Under the pieces are notes generated by a model. It ran no database searches. It was not told where the DNA came from and worked only from the letters and a program-made list of their open reading frames with translations. Shown piece by piece: positions 17,723 through 26,521 of a stretch of DNA of 63,051 nucleotides. How positions within the stretch are numbered: position 1 is the first letter of the stretch; the number at the start of each line of letters is the position of its first letter. Made by a program: the position numbers and the translations under genes. Source of the DNA: Planctomycetaceae bacterium (GTDB taxonomy: Bacteria; Planctomycetota; Planctomycetia; Planctomycetales; Planctomycetaceae); assembly GCA_021732975.1 (NCBI GenBank), contig JAKFWC010000007.1, positions 1 through 63,051 of the forward strand, in the 5' to 3' direction.

Positions 17723-18676
17723 TCATTTTACTTCGACAATGGCGTCCCGTGTGGAACCGATGATCGTCAGCAGTTCGTTCTTCTCCGCGGCGGGGACTTT
17801 GAACTTGTCGAGCGTGGCGATCAAGTCACCGGCAAGGGCGTCGAATTCGGCGTTGGTAATCTTCATCCCGACGTGAGCGGCCTTCATATCGCGGCCGGTG
17901 TATTTCTGCGGGCCGCCGGTCACCATGCCGATCATGTTGACGAGATGCATCTTGAGCTTCGCGACATTCTCCGGCGTCGCGGGCCATTCCGTGTCGGTTC
18001 CTTTGCGTGTGAAATTCACTTTCGGATTGGATGCGGCCCGGGCCACGAAATCGTCGACGACGGCTTTGATCGCGGCTTCGCCACCGAGGCGTTCATACAG
18101 CGGTTTTTCAACGATGTCTTTCCGCGTGGTGCCGATGATGTCGAGCAGTTCCTTTTGCTCCGCGGCGGGCACCTTGAGCTTATTCAACGTGGCGACCAGA
18201 TCTTCAGCCGCGGCGTCGAACTCGGCGTTGGTAATCTTCATCCCGGTGTGAGCCGTCTTCATATCGCGGCCGGTGTATTTCTGCGGGCCTCCCGTCACCA
18301 TGCCGATCATGTTAACGAGGTGCATTTTGAGCTTCGCGACGTTTTCCGGCGTCGGGTTCCACTCTTTTCGCACACCTTTCCGCGTGACGTTGACTTTGGG
18401 ATTCGCCGACGCGCGGGCGACGAAATCATCGACCACGGCTTTGATGGCCGGTTCGCCACCGAGCCGGGCATACAATGTTGGCGTCGCGGGTTTCGTGGCA
18501 GTCACCGTTGTCGTGGTCACTGACGCGGCCGGTTGACACGCGGGCGGACAAGAAACGGGGGCATAGGTTTGGTAGTAGATCACGCGGCCACGCGGGGCCG
18601 CGGCGAGCTGCGATTCCGAACCACACATTCCTGTGGCCAACGCCAACAGCACCAGGCATCCATTCTTCGATGACAT
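17723..18676 (-). CDS. Exported protein of two tandem truncated-haemoglobin domains
   Basis: A 317-residue protein. An N-terminal signal-like segment (about 6-27) and a Pro/Thr-rich linker lead to two nearly identical group-1 truncated-haemoglobin-like domains at about 68-190 and 193-315. Each begins LYxRLGGExAIKAVVDDFVAR and contains HLVNMIGMVTGGPQKYTGRDMK and AHxGMKITNAEFD (His143 and His268 are the probable proximal haem ligands). At DNA level the repeat unit is offset by 375 bases (for example 17882 and 18257) with few differences, so the duplication is recent or kept homogeneous. Such globins bind O2 or NO, but export of a didomain form is unusual. It is divergent from an ECF sigma/ChrR-like pair. 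Haem binding is inferred. Confidence 0.8.
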   Translation of the reverse strand: MSSKNGCLVLLALATGMCGSESQLAAAPRGRVIYYQTYAPVSCPPACQPAASVTTTTVTATKPATPTLYARLGGEPAIKAVVDDFVARASANPKVNVTRKGVRKEWNPTPENVAKLKMHLVNMIGMVTGGPQKYTGRDMKTAHTGMKITNAEFDAAAEDLVATLNKLKVPAAEQKELLDIIGTTRKDIVEKPLYERLGGEAAIKAVVDDFVARAASNPKVNFTRKGTDTEWPATPENVAKLKMHLVNMIGMVTGGPQKYTGRDMKAAHVGMKITNAEFDALAGDLIATLDKFKVPAAEKNELLTIIGSTRDAIVEVK

Positions 18677-18949
18677 CTGTCAATTCCTTGTATGAACAGG
18701 GGGAAGCACGCACCGCACATCGATCGCGATGTGGGTGTGCAGAGAAGGACGATGTTTGCCGGCGGACATCGCCCTGGATGTCGTGGTCATACGTGAGAGA
18801 TTTCCATGCGGATGTCAAAAAAACGGTCATCTTGCGGAATTTTCCCGATAGACCGAAATCGACGAATCTCTTTTCAATTGCCTCGCGTACAGTGATGAGG
18901 CATGCTGATGCGGTCGGAATGACCGGACTCGTTCTTGCCGTGGTCGTGC
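18677..18949. promoter_or_regulatory. Divergent promoter region, globin and sigma factor
   Basis: A 273-base gap between the globin (minus) and the ECF sigma gene (plus). Both promoters should lie here. If the sigma factor autoregulates and drives the globin, its box would be found on both strands; I could not identify a convincing -35/-10 pair by eye. Confidence 0.4.
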
Positions 18950-19498
18950 ATGTCCAGTGCTGAGTGCGAACTGTTGCAACGGGCCAGCCAGGGTGATGCG
19001 GCGGCGTTTGAAGCATTGTACGACCGCTTCTCGGGCCGCATTTTGGGATTGCTGGTTCGCTGGTTGCGCGACCGTCGAGATGCCGATGATGTCCTGCAGG
19101 AAACCTTCTGGCAGGTCTGGAAGACGGCGGGGACGTTCGATGCTTCGCGGCGCTCAGTCTTTGGATGGTTGGTGATGATCGCCCGCTCGCGGGCTTACGA
19201 TTGCCTTCGTCGAAACGGCCGCACCGCGACGATGGCTTTGGGCGACGATGCGGGAGCGGTCGACGATCCCTTCACGAAACTCCAGCAGCAGGAAGACGGA
19301 CGAGCTGTGGCGGAGGCCCTCGCGGAACTCGATGATTCGCTGCGGCAAGCGGTCTGTCTGGCGTTCTATGAGGGGTTGACTCACGTCGAAATCGCCGAAC
19401 GGTTGCAGATTCCTCTCGGAACGGCGAAGACGCGAATTCGACAAGGGATGTTGCAATTGCGATCCCGTTTGCGAGATCTTCAGGAAGGGGCGCACTGA
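18950..19498 (+). CDS. ECF RNA polymerase sigma factor
   Basis: A 182-residue ECF sigma factor. Region 2 runs from FEALYDRFSGRILGLLVRWL to DADDVLQETFWQVWKTAGTF and SVFGWLVMIARSRAYDCLRR. Region 4 contains LRQAVCLAFYEGLTHVEIAERL and the helix-turn-helix IPLGTAKTRIRQGMLQLRSRL, as in RpoE/SigK-like factors. The ATG at 18950 was preferred over one five codons upstream. Its TGA overlaps the next ATG by one base, so it is translationally coupled to the ChrR-like cupin gene, its likely anti-sigma factor. Confidence 0.93.
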   Translation: MSSAECELLQRASQGDAAAFEALYDRFSGRILGLLVRWLRDRRDADDVLQETFWQVWKTAGTFDASRRSVFGWLVMIARSRAYDCLRRNGRTATMALGDDAGAVDDPFTKLQQQEDGRAVAEALAELDDSLRQAVCLAFYEGLTHVEIAERLQIPLGTAKTRIRQGMLQLRSRLRDLQEGAH

Positions 19499-20079
19499 TG
19501 GGACCGTCACTTCCGTACGACGCCAACACATCGATCGCCGCGCAAGCCGCGCTCTACGCCGCGGGAGCGATTCCGACGGAAGAAATGCAGTCGCTGGCTC
19601 AGCAGGACGCGGTGGGCGATCAGTTCGGCGATTGGGATCACACGGTCGAGCGCTTGGCGGACGTGGTACCGGCCATCGAACCCGCGCCAGCCATCAAACA
19701 ACGATTGCTGGAACGGATTGCGCGCGAAGCCACGGACGCCGCTTCGAAGCCCGTCGTCGTTCGGCGTGACGAAGGCTGGCGACCGATGGGGCCGCCCGGC
19801 CTTTCGTACCGTTTGCTGTTTGCCGATGCGGCGCGGCAGCGGATGACCATTCAAATGCGGGCCGAGGCCGGGTCGCGGATCCCCGCACACAAGCATCGGG
19901 GTGTTGAAGAGTGCCTGGTGATGGAAGGGGATTTGTCCGATGGTGATCGGACCTATTTCGCAGGGGATTACTTCCGCTGCGCCGAAGGATCGCGTCACGA
20001 GGATCAGACGACGGTCAACGGCTGCGTCTGCGTCCTCATCACCGCGCTGAATCCGCTTCTCTTGTCTGCTGCGTCGTAA
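19498..20079 (+). CDS. ChrR-like cupin anti-sigma factor
   Basis: A 193-residue protein with a C-terminal cupin of the ChrR type. Metal ligands are visible as H131-x-H133-x3-E137-E138 (AHKHRGVEECLVMEG) and His167 (GSRHED). In ChrR-type regulators the cupin senses singlet oxygen or organic peroxides and releases the sigma factor bound by the N-terminal domain. Here the N-terminal ~80 residues are helical (SIAAQAALYAAGAIPTEEM, LKQRLLERIAREA-like), but lack the zinc-finger HxxxCxxC of classical anti-sigma domains. Coupling to the sigma gene supports the role. The 3' end overlaps the convergent gene at 20004. Confidence 0.82.
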   Translation: MGPSLPYDANTSIAAQAALYAAGAIPTEEMQSLAQQDAVGDQFGDWDHTVERLADVVPAIEPAPAIKQRLLERIAREATDAASKPVVVRRDEGWRPMGPPGLSYRLLFADAARQRMTIQMRAEAGSRIPAHKHRGVEECLVMEGDLSDGDRTYFAGDYFRCAEGSRHEDQTTVNGCVCVLITALNPLLLSAAS

Positions 20080-20516
20080 CACGACACCGCGGGCGGCGGC
20101 GGGATCATCCGTTTCGTGGCCCACAGCGTTGCGATGGCAAGTGCCAACCCGGCGAGAAACAACACCGATGGCTGCGCCATCCATCGCCACCGCGTCGCCG
20201 CGAAGTAGGGCATGTACGGCGGGAAGATTGTGAAGAGCAGGCCCGACCGCGTGCCAACGGTGAAGGCGATCGCACTCCCCCACGCCATCGCGACCATGGT
20301 CATCATCAGTCCCATCAATGATCCGATGATCGCGAACATTAACGGTGCAGTCGGCGAACCTGTCGAGAGGACATATCCCACTGCGAAGGCAACGACCGGC
20401 ACCAGCAACGTCACCGGATAAAACCAGCGTCCGTGCACCACCATTTTCGTCGGATCGCCGTTCCCTTGTCGCGCCGGTACCGCGACATCCTCAAAGATCG
20501 GTTCCGTCTCGGTCAT
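20004..20516 (-). CDS. Small integral membrane protein
   Basis: A 170-residue protein with about four transmembrane helices (about 31-50, 57-78, 84-104 and 113-132). I recognise no family. Its last ~25 codons overlap the 3' end of the ChrR-like gene on the other strand by 76 bases. It begins 40 bases downstream of the transglutaminase-like gene on the same strand, so the two are probably cotranscribed. Confidence 0.65.
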   Translation of the reverse strand: MTETEPIFEDVAVPARQGNGDPTKMVVHGRWFYPVTLLVPVVAFAVGYVLSTGSPTAPLMFAIIGSLMGLMMTMVAMAWGSAIAFTVGTRSGLLFTIFPPYMPYFAATRWRWMAQPSVLFLAGLALAIATLWATKRMIPPPPAVSCYDAADKRSGFSAVMRTQTQPLTVV

Positions 20517-20556
20517 GGGGAGTTCACGCAGGGCAGGGAGTCGTCCAGTCGACTCA

Positions 20557-21384
20557 CTATGGAGAGATTTTCAATTCCTCGCAAATCACCTCGAACTTCG
20601 TAAGGATGTTCGGACCGAAATCTGTACTGATGGCCACGTCGATGGCGTCGCGTCCGCAGGCGATCAGAATTCGACCCGTTCGGGGTGCATTATTCCGGGG
20701 ATCGAAGGCGTGCCATTGTCCGCCAAGGTAGGCCTCAAACCAACCGGCAAAGTCCATCGGGCTCGTGTTGGGGGGGAGACCGATATCGCTGATGTACCCC
20801 GTGCAATACCGTGCGGGAATATTCATGCATCGGCAAAAAGCAATCGCCAGATGAGCGAAGTCGCGACAGACTCCAGTCCGTTCGTTATAGGCTTCGAGCG
20901 CCGTTCGGGTCGGCCGCGCCGTGGCATAGTCAAAGCGAATGTGTTGATGCACAAAATCACAGATCGCCTGTACGCGTCCCCATCCCAAAAGCGTTTTTCC
21001 AAAGAGACTCCACGCCGTCTGCGTCAGCAGGTCGGTTTCGCAGTAGCGGCTTGCCAGGAGAAAGACCAGCGTCTCCGCGGGCAATTCCCAGACAGGATGT
21101 TGCCGGGCGGCAGAATTGATCGGATCGGGAATCCCCGTCGAGCGCACGACCGCCGAAGTGCTGATCCGCGATGGGCCTGCCGGTGCTTCGAGCCGACTGC
21201 ACCAGTTTCCAAATCCATCCCGGTAAGATGAGATCGGCACTGCGGGCGTGACAACGAGGTGATCTGGACGGACGATTTGATAGGCGTGGCTGTAATGAAT
21301 ATTGAGCATCAACAGCATGGGAGTCGGCTGCGGACATTGATACGCAATTTCGTAGCCGACTTTAATATCGATGATATTCGTCAC
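20557..21384 (-). CDS. Transglutaminase-like cysteine peptidase/amidase
   Basis: A 275-residue transglutaminase-core protein with an N-terminal beta domain (HYSHAYQIVRPDHLV, SSYRDGFGNWCSRLEAPAG). The nucleophile is in GVCRDFAHLAIAFCR (Cys173) and the acid in QWHAFDPRNN (Asp228). The position where many relatives have the catalytic His (DFHAWFEAY pattern) reads DFAGWFEAY, so residue 213 is Ala; His225 in WHAFD is the only nearby His. Such proteins usually act as amidases or peptidases, often beside alpha-E or circularly permuted ATP-grasp genes, which are absent here. It probably forms an operon with the membrane protein downstream. Confidence 0.82.
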   Translation of the reverse strand: MTNIIDIKVGYEIAYQCPQPTPMLLMLNIHYSHAYQIVRPDHLVVTPAVPISSYRDGFGNWCSRLEAPAGPSRISTSAVVRSTGIPDPINSAARQHPVWELPAETLVFLLASRYCETDLLTQTAWSLFGKTLLGWGRVQAICDFVHQHIRFDYATARPTRTALEAYNERTGVCRDFAHLAIAFCRCMNIPARYCTGYISDIGLPPNTSPMDFAGWFEAYLGGQWHAFDPRNNAPRTGRILIACGRDAIDVAISTDFGPNILTKFEVICEELKISP

Positions 21385-21833
21385 TTTCTGACCAGTGAAA
21401 GGTTTTCAGCATGCCAGAGATTCGTAACGGAACATCCCGAGACGCACTGACTATAGCCCGCATCGCATCATTGGGAGAAGTCCGTTTATTCAACGTTGAT
21501 GACACATTCAGCGAATGATTCGGTTGCGGGAGGTGGGGCCGTGGTCCATTCAGATCGGGAATACGGGGTCGTCCCAATGTTTAGCCGCGATCGATAGGGG
21601 ATCGCTATACGGGTGCTACGACGCGACTCACGCGCTCCCCTCCGCAAACTCCGGGTCGCGGCTAAGCATTCTCGTTGATCTTCGCGTTTTGCCGAGACGG
21701 TTGCGTTCTCGGCGTGCGGGTGGTAGACCATCGGGACGTGACCGGTGCGCGCTGCCTTATGTCATGTAAACGAACCTTGATCTTTGACCCCTTGGGCGGT
21801 TTTGTCCGCCTCGAATTCCCAGGAAGATGTTGA
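21385..21833. other. Gene-free region with dispersed repeat fragment
   Basis: No gene is supported. Bases 21618-21665 contain ACGCGCTCCCCTCCG and GGGTCGCGGCTAAGC, related to the stretch that interrupts the small gene at 14573-14615. The rest, upstream of the aldolase, presumably holds its promoter. Confidence 0.45.
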
Positions 21834-22874
21834 ATGCCGATTGCGACACCCAAGCAATATGCCGCGATGCTCGATGCCGCCCAAGCGGGTAATTATGCGT
21901 TTCCCGCCGTCAACTGCACGTCGCTCAGTTCCATCAATGCCGCACTGAAGGCCTACAGCGATCAGAAGTCGGACGGCATCATTCAATTCTCGACCGGGGC
22001 CGGCGATTTTGCCGCCGGGTTGAACGTCAAGGACCGTGTTCTCGGCACCGTCGTTCTGGCCGAGGCCACGCATCGGCTGGCCGCCAAGCATAATGTGCTC
22101 GTCGCGCTCCATACCGATCACTGCCCGCCGAAGAACGTTGACGATTTTCTTAAGCCGCTGATCCAGGAAACGGCGAAACGCCGCGCGGCGGGACTCGGCA
22201 ATCTGTTCCAGTCACACATGCTTGATGCGTCGAACCTGCCGCTCGCCGAAAACATGGCGTTGTCGCTGGAATTGCTGAAGCTGTGCGCTCCAAACGAGAT
22301 CATTCTGGAAGTGGAAGCCGGTGTCGTCGGCGGTGAAGAAGACGGCGCAGCGGGCTCCGAGCACGAACACGTGCCCGATGACAAGCTCTACACCACACCG
22401 GAAGATATGCTCGCTGTCTGCGAAGCGCTGAAAGGACAAGGCCGATACATGTTCGCGGCGACGTTCGGCAACGTGCATGGCCACTACAAGCCGGGTGCGG
22501 TGAAGCTGCGGCCGGATATTCTCAAGAGCGGTCAGGATGCAGTGATTGCGAAGTACGGCAAGAAGGCCGAATTCGATCTCGTCTTCCACGGCGGTTCGGG
22601 AACGCCGACCGAGCAAATCCGCGAAACCCTGGCCTATGGCGTGATCAAGATGAACATCGACACCGACACGCAATATGCCTTCACGCGGCCGATCGTCGAG
22701 CACATGTTCAAGAACTACAGCGGTGTGCTGATGGTCGATGGTGATATCGGCGATAAGAAGGCCTACGATCCGCGCAGCTACCTTAAGAAAGCCGAAGAAG
22801 GCATGGCGAAGCGCATGGCCGTGGCGTGCGACGATTTGCTCAGCAGCGGCAAGACGCTGTTCGGGAAAGTCTAA
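21834..22874 (+). CDS. fbaA: Class II fructose-bisphosphate aldolase
   Basis: A 346-residue zinc-dependent class II aldolase (FbaA subtype), interconverting fructose 1,6-bisphosphate with dihydroxyacetone phosphate and glyceraldehyde 3-phosphate in the cytoplasm. Seen are AFPAVNCTS at 22-30, the zinc/catalytic HTDHC at 93-97, EVEAGVVGGEEDG (the second class II signature), TFGNVHGHYKPG with further zinc His, VFHGGSGTP and KMNIDTDTQYAF. The ATG has an AGGAAG ribosome binding site. It stands alone and ends at an intrinsic terminator. Confidence 0.97.
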   Translation: MPIATPKQYAAMLDAAQAGNYAFPAVNCTSLSSINAALKAYSDQKSDGIIQFSTGAGDFAAGLNVKDRVLGTVVLAEATHRLAAKHNVLVALHTDHCPPKNVDDFLKPLIQETAKRRAAGLGNLFQSHMLDASNLPLAENMALSLELLKLCAPNEIILEVEAGVVGGEEDGAAGSEHEHVPDDKLYTTPEDMLAVCEALKGQGRYMFAATFGNVHGHYKPGAVKLRPDILKSGQDAVIAKYGKKAEFDLVFHGGSGTPTEQIRETLAYGVIKMNIDTDTQYAFTRPIVEHMFKNYSGVLMVDGDIGDKKAYDPRSYLKKAEEGMAKRMAVACDDLLSSGKTLFGKV

Positions 22875-22923
22875 AACCGCTGGCGCTTCGCAGGCTCCCG
22901 GCACCCGCGCTTGGTGAATTCAG

Positions 22924-22960
22924 AACCCCAGTCATCGCGATGACTGGGGTTCATCTTTTT
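22924..22960 (+). terminator. Intrinsic terminator of the aldolase gene
   Basis: A perfect palindrome from AACCCCAGTCATCG (22924) to its complement at 22951, followed by TCATCTTTTT. It lies 50 bases after the aldolase stop codon. Confidence 0.88.
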
Positions 22961-23000
22961 AACGCGAACTGTGGTGTCCGCGAAACGCAAGCGCAAGGCG

Positions 23001-23858
23001 TCACGGATTTGCGGACGCCAACCCCGTATCGGCGACGCGCACGATCAGCAATCGTTGTTGTTCACCCGCTTTTTCGGTCTCGCGGCGGAAGAACCGGCTG
23101 CCTGGCAAATCCGCATCCTTGCCATCACAACCCACGACGACGAACTCGCCGGTGCTTAACATCACGCTGAATTTCAGGGCGTGTCGAACATCGATCTTCT
23201 GCCCGCCACGTAACGCCCAGCCTTCTTCGTTCGGTGTAGGACGCATGCGGGAGTCGCCGTGATGAATTTCGGGCGTGAATTCCAGCATGACCCAACCGTC
23301 CTGCTGGCGGATCGGTTTCAGCCGCAGAACGCAGCGGGCTTGCGCGTACTCAATCGTTTCTTCCTGACCATCGGCGAGAAAAGACATCCGGCACTCTGGA
23401 ACCGTTTCGCTCGTCGTCAACTCCGTTTCCTGACCGCTCCGAAGTCCCATTCGCGAACCGCGCATCCGACGATCTTCGATGGAATCTTCTGCAGAGATTT
23501 CTTCCGTTAATCCCAGCAGCGTCTGCATCGCGGGCGGAGGACTCGCGTTGGTTTGGCCAACGCGAAAACCGTGATCGATTAATAACGTCCGTGTCGCAGG
23601 GGGAAGGGCACCAATCTGGTCGAGTTCCTGCCAGACCAGTTTCGATGCCAGCGCGTCATCACTGGGGCGTTCGATAAAGACGATTTGCAGTTGAATCGCA
23701 TCGGTGGCTGGCCGAAGCGCAGGTAATCCGCCGCGGGATGTCGAGCTTTTCAGCGTTTCTTCAGACGGCCCGAATAATGCGCAGCCGCCCAACGCTGCCG
23801 CCGTGAGGATCACGACTACAGCCGCGCGCGCGCAACGGAAACGGTCGGCGACCGGCAC
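23001..23858 (-). CDS. Lipoprotein of unknown function
   Basis: A 285-residue protein with a lipoprotein signal: hydrophobic 10-23 and lipobox LGGC (Cys26). The body is beta-rich, with LQIVFIERPSDDALASKLVWQEL, then HGFRVGQTNA, a charged linker, and a C-terminal half with VMLEFTPEIHHGDSR, a RHALKFSVMLSTGEFVVVG segment and a final LLIVRVAD. This layout recalls planctomycete envelope lipoproteins of unknown role. It converges with the aldolase gene and is divergent from the cobalt/nickel transporter genes. Confidence 0.7.
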   Translation of the reverse strand: MPVADRFRCARAAVVVILTAAALGGCALFGPSEETLKSSTSRGGLPALRPATDAIQLQIVFIERPSDDALASKLVWQELDQIGALPPATRTLLIDHGFRVGQTNASPPPAMQTLLGLTEEISAEDSIEDRRMRGSRMGLRSGQETELTTSETVPECRMSFLADGQEETIEYAQARCVLRLKPIRQQDGWVMLEFTPEIHHGDSRMRPTPNEEGWALRGGQKIDVRHALKFSVMLSTGEFVVVGCDGKDADLPGSRFFRRETEKAGEQQRLLIVRVADTGLASANP

Positions 23859-24064
23859 CGGACGGGCTTTCTACGAAATGAAACGGGAAGAGATAGCGGA
23901 ACATAGGTCAGAAGTGCGGTTTTGGTCAATGCGAACCTGGACGCTTGCCGTTTCACGGAATCACCGATTCCCATTCCCATGCCGTTCGCGAGCGCGGTTT
24001 GCAATCGGGGATGCGGCATCGATACAGTGGGACCATCAACGGACAGTGAATACGGTGAGAACAC

Positions 24065-25012
24065 ATGCACATTCGTGACGGGATTCTGGGACCGGAAGTC
24101 TGCCTCATCGGCGGGGCGCTCGCTGTCGCCGCCGTCGGTTACAGCCTGCGTCGATTACGGACCGAACTGGCCGACCGGACGATTCCGCTCACGGGGATGC
24201 TGGCCGCGGTGATCTTCGCCGGGCAGATGGTCAACTTCCCATTATTTGGACTGCCGGTGTCGGGACATTTGCTGGGGGGCGTGCTTGCCGCAGTCGTGTT
24301 GGGACCGTGGGCGGGGTGCGTTGCGCTCTCCATCGTGCTTGTCGTCCAGGCCATCCTGTTTGCGGATGGCGGCTTGCTGAGTCTCGGCGTCAACATCGTG
24401 AACATGGCGGTGATCGGCGCATGGGGCGGCAGCGCAGCGTATCAAATGCTGCGCCGCATGCTCGGAAACGGCCGACAAGCCACGCTGTTCGCCGCGATCG
24501 TTGCCGCATATCTTTCCGTTCTCGCAGCCGCCGGATTGTTCTGTGCCGAGTTCGCCTTTTCGCGATCCAATGCCGCGTTTGATCTGCGGCAGATCACGGT
24601 CTGGATGCTGCTCTATCATGCACTCATCGCCGTGGGTGAAGCCGGAATCACCGGGGCGGTGGTCGCATTTCTCCTCGCTCGGCGACCGGAATTGATCTTG
24701 CGAGACAGCACGCCGGTCGAACCTTCGCGGTTCCGGACTGCCGCGTGGGGGCTCAGCCTGAGCGCCGCCGTGGTAGCTCTGATCGCGTCGCCATGGGCGT
24801 CTTCATTCCCCGATGGTTTGGAGGCGGTGGCCGAACGGATGGGCTTCAACGATCTCGGTGTCGATCGTCCGCTGTTGCTCTCCGACTATGCGTTGCCGTT
24901 GCCGGCAGGATGGGACGCGATTTCGATCTCACTCGCGGGCTTGCTGGGAACAATGGTCGTGCTGTGTCTCGGGTGGGGACTAAGCCGGTGGTTGCAGCGC
25001 GCGACTCCGTGA
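24065..25012 (+). CDS. cbiM: Co/Ni ECF transporter, CbiM-CbiN fusion
   Basis: A 315-residue membrane protein combining the substrate-binding subunit CbiM with a CbiN-like tail. The N-terminal MHIRDGIL provides the metal-capturing Met1-His2 typical of CbiM. GHLLGGVLAAVVLGPWAG with His68 is the second metal site. Several transmembrane helices follow to about 205. The C-terminal part contains a helix, then FPDGLEAVAERMG (PDGLE at 249-253), the mark of CbiN/NikN, and a last helix. It captures Co2+ or Ni2+ for the CbiQO module encoded downstream. Cobalt and nickel cannot be told apart from the sequence. Confidence 0.9.
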   Translation: MHIRDGILGPEVCLIGGALAVAAVGYSLRRLRTELADRTIPLTGMLAAVIFAGQMVNFPLFGLPVSGHLLGGVLAAVVLGPWAGCVALSIVLVVQAILFADGGLLSLGVNIVNMAVIGAWGGSAAYQMLRRMLGNGRQATLFAAIVAAYLSVLAAAGLFCAEFAFSRSNAAFDLRQITVWMLLYHALIAVGEAGITGAVVAFLLARRPELILRDSTPVEPSRFRTAAWGLSLSAAVVALIASPWASSFPDGLEAVAERMGFNDLGVDRPLLLSDYALPLPAGWDAISISLAGLLGTMVVLCLGWGLSRWLQRATP

Positions 25013-25115
25013 TTCGTTGACAGATGAAATTGCTGTGTGGTGTTGGCACAGGGCGCGAAACCGCAAGCGGGGCAGGGGCCGCCGGAAACAATTGATCCCC
25101 ACTGACAACGGATAA

Positions 25116-25721
25116 ATGACCAAGAACTCTTTCTCCAGCGAATTGAAACTCGGCTTCGTGATGGCGCTGCTGCTGGTGGCGGGATTGATGCCCGCCGAGC
25201 AGTGGCCGGCGATCGCGTTACTGGCGGTGATCGCGTTCGTGGCTCATGCGCTCGTGGAAACTCCGACAGCAGTTCTCTGGCGGCGGGGCAAGCAATTTAC
25301 CTTAGTTGCGTTGCTGATGGGATCGGCTGGGTTGATCTCGCGCGGGGATACGGAGGCCGCGATTGCCGTGCTGGCGCTGGTCTTGCGAATGTTCGTCGCA
25401 TTTCTGTGCGGGCTTTGGCTCATGCAGGTCATGACTGCCGCCGAGTTGATCCAACTGTTGCGCCGCTGGCATTGCCCCGCAGCATTGGTGGCCATTATGA
25501 GTTCGTTGTTGCGGTACGTGGTCGTCTTGTGGGATGAACACGAACGACTCATTCGCGCTCAACAGGCTCGCGCCGGGGGAACACCGCCCGGATGGGCTTC
25601 GTGGCTCGCGGCGGTGCAACGGATGGGGCTTTTGTTGCTGCGCGGTATCGATCGGGCGGAGCGCACGCACCGCGCGATGCTGGCCCGCGGCTGGGACGGG
25701 ACGGAACGGTGGCTGAACTGA
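25116..25721 (+). CDS. cbiQ: ECF transporter T component CbiQ
   Basis: A 201-residue EcfT-type membrane protein that couples the substrate-binding subunit to the ATPase. Four to five helices are predicted. The C-terminal coupling helices carry the paired Ala-Arg-Gly motifs (QQARAGG near 147 and MLARGWDG near 189) that contact the ATPases. It lies 103 bases after cbiM and overlaps the first codons of cbiO. Confidence 0.9.
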   Translation: MTKNSFSSELKLGFVMALLLVAGLMPAEQWPAIALLAVIAFVAHALVETPTAVLWRRGKQFTLVALLMGSAGLISRGDTEAAIAVLALVLRMFVAFLCGLWLMQVMTAAELIQLLRRWHCPAALVAIMSSLLRYVVVLWDEHERLIRAQQARAGGTPPGWASWLAAVQRMGLLLLRGIDRAERTHRAMLARGWDGTERWLN

Positions 25722-26485
25722 ACGGTGCTCCCGCCGCCATCGAACTCCGTCGCCTGACGTTCGCGTATCCCAGCGGGCGAACGGTACTGAATGACCTCTC
25801 GGCAACGTGGGCAACCGGCTCGCGCGTGGCGATTGTCGGCCCGAGCGGTGCGGGCAAGTCCACGTTGCTGATGCACCTGATTGGTCTTCTGCCGACAGTG
25901 CCGGTCACCAACCCGCAGCAATGCGAAGTCTGGGTTGACGGCTCGCCCGTCACTGCAGAGCGATTGCGCACGGTCCGTCAATACGTCGGCTTTGTCTTTC
26001 AAGACCCGGACGATCAACTCTTTGCGGGGACGGTCGCTGAAGACGTAGCATTCGGTCCGAAGTTGCTGGGATGCGATGCCGCGGAGACGCAATCGCGCGT
26101 GACGGAAAGCCTGACCGCCGTGGGATTGCCGCTGGTGGGGAATCTCAATCCGGGGCACCTCAGTTATGGCGAACGAAAACGCGTCTGCCTGGCCGGAGTG
26201 CTGGCTTGTCAGCCCAAGGTGCTGGTTCTTGATGAACCATCGAGCAATCTCGATCCGCGCGCCCGGCGACAGTTGCTGTCGATCCTGCGTTCGCTGCCTG
26301 TGACCGTCGTCGTCGCCACACATGATCTCGATCTGGTGCTCGATTTGTGCGATCGCGTGGTGTTGCTCGACGAAGGCCGGATTCAATCGGAAGGGGTGCC
26401 CACCCAAATCTTGTCCGATGAACTGCTCATGGAACGACACGGGCTGGAAGTCCCCTGGCGGTTGCGCCCGACTTCACTTCCGTAA
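25709..26485 (+). CDS. cbiO: ECF transporter ATPase CbiO
   Basis: A 258-residue ABC ATPase. Walker A GPSGAGKST is near 44-52, the Q-loop in VGFVFQDPDDQLFAGTV, the signature LSYGERKRV, Walker B VLVLDEPSSNLD and the switch His in ATHDLDLVLDLCD. It powers Co/Ni uptake with CbiMN and CbiQ. The GTG at 25709 was chosen because it is preceded by GGGACGGGACGG and overlaps the cbiQ stop by 13 bases, the usual coupling. The frame is open further upstream inside cbiQ, but that part has no homology. Confidence 0.92.
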   Translation: MAELNGAPAAIELRRLTFAYPSGRTVLNDLSATWATGSRVAIVGPSGAGKSTLLMHLIGLLPTVPVTNPQQCEVWVDGSPVTAERLRTVRQYVGFVFQDPDDQLFAGTVAEDVAFGPKLLGCDAAETQSRVTESLTAVGLPLVGNLNPGHLSYGERKRVCLAGVLACQPKVLVLDEPSSNLDPRARRQLLSILRSLPVTVVVATHDLDLVLDLCDRVVLLDEGRIQSEGVPTQILSDELLMERHGLEVPWRLRPTSLP

Positions 26486-26521
26486 CCAATCCATCCCGGG
26501 GCACCCCACTCGCTTCGCGGT

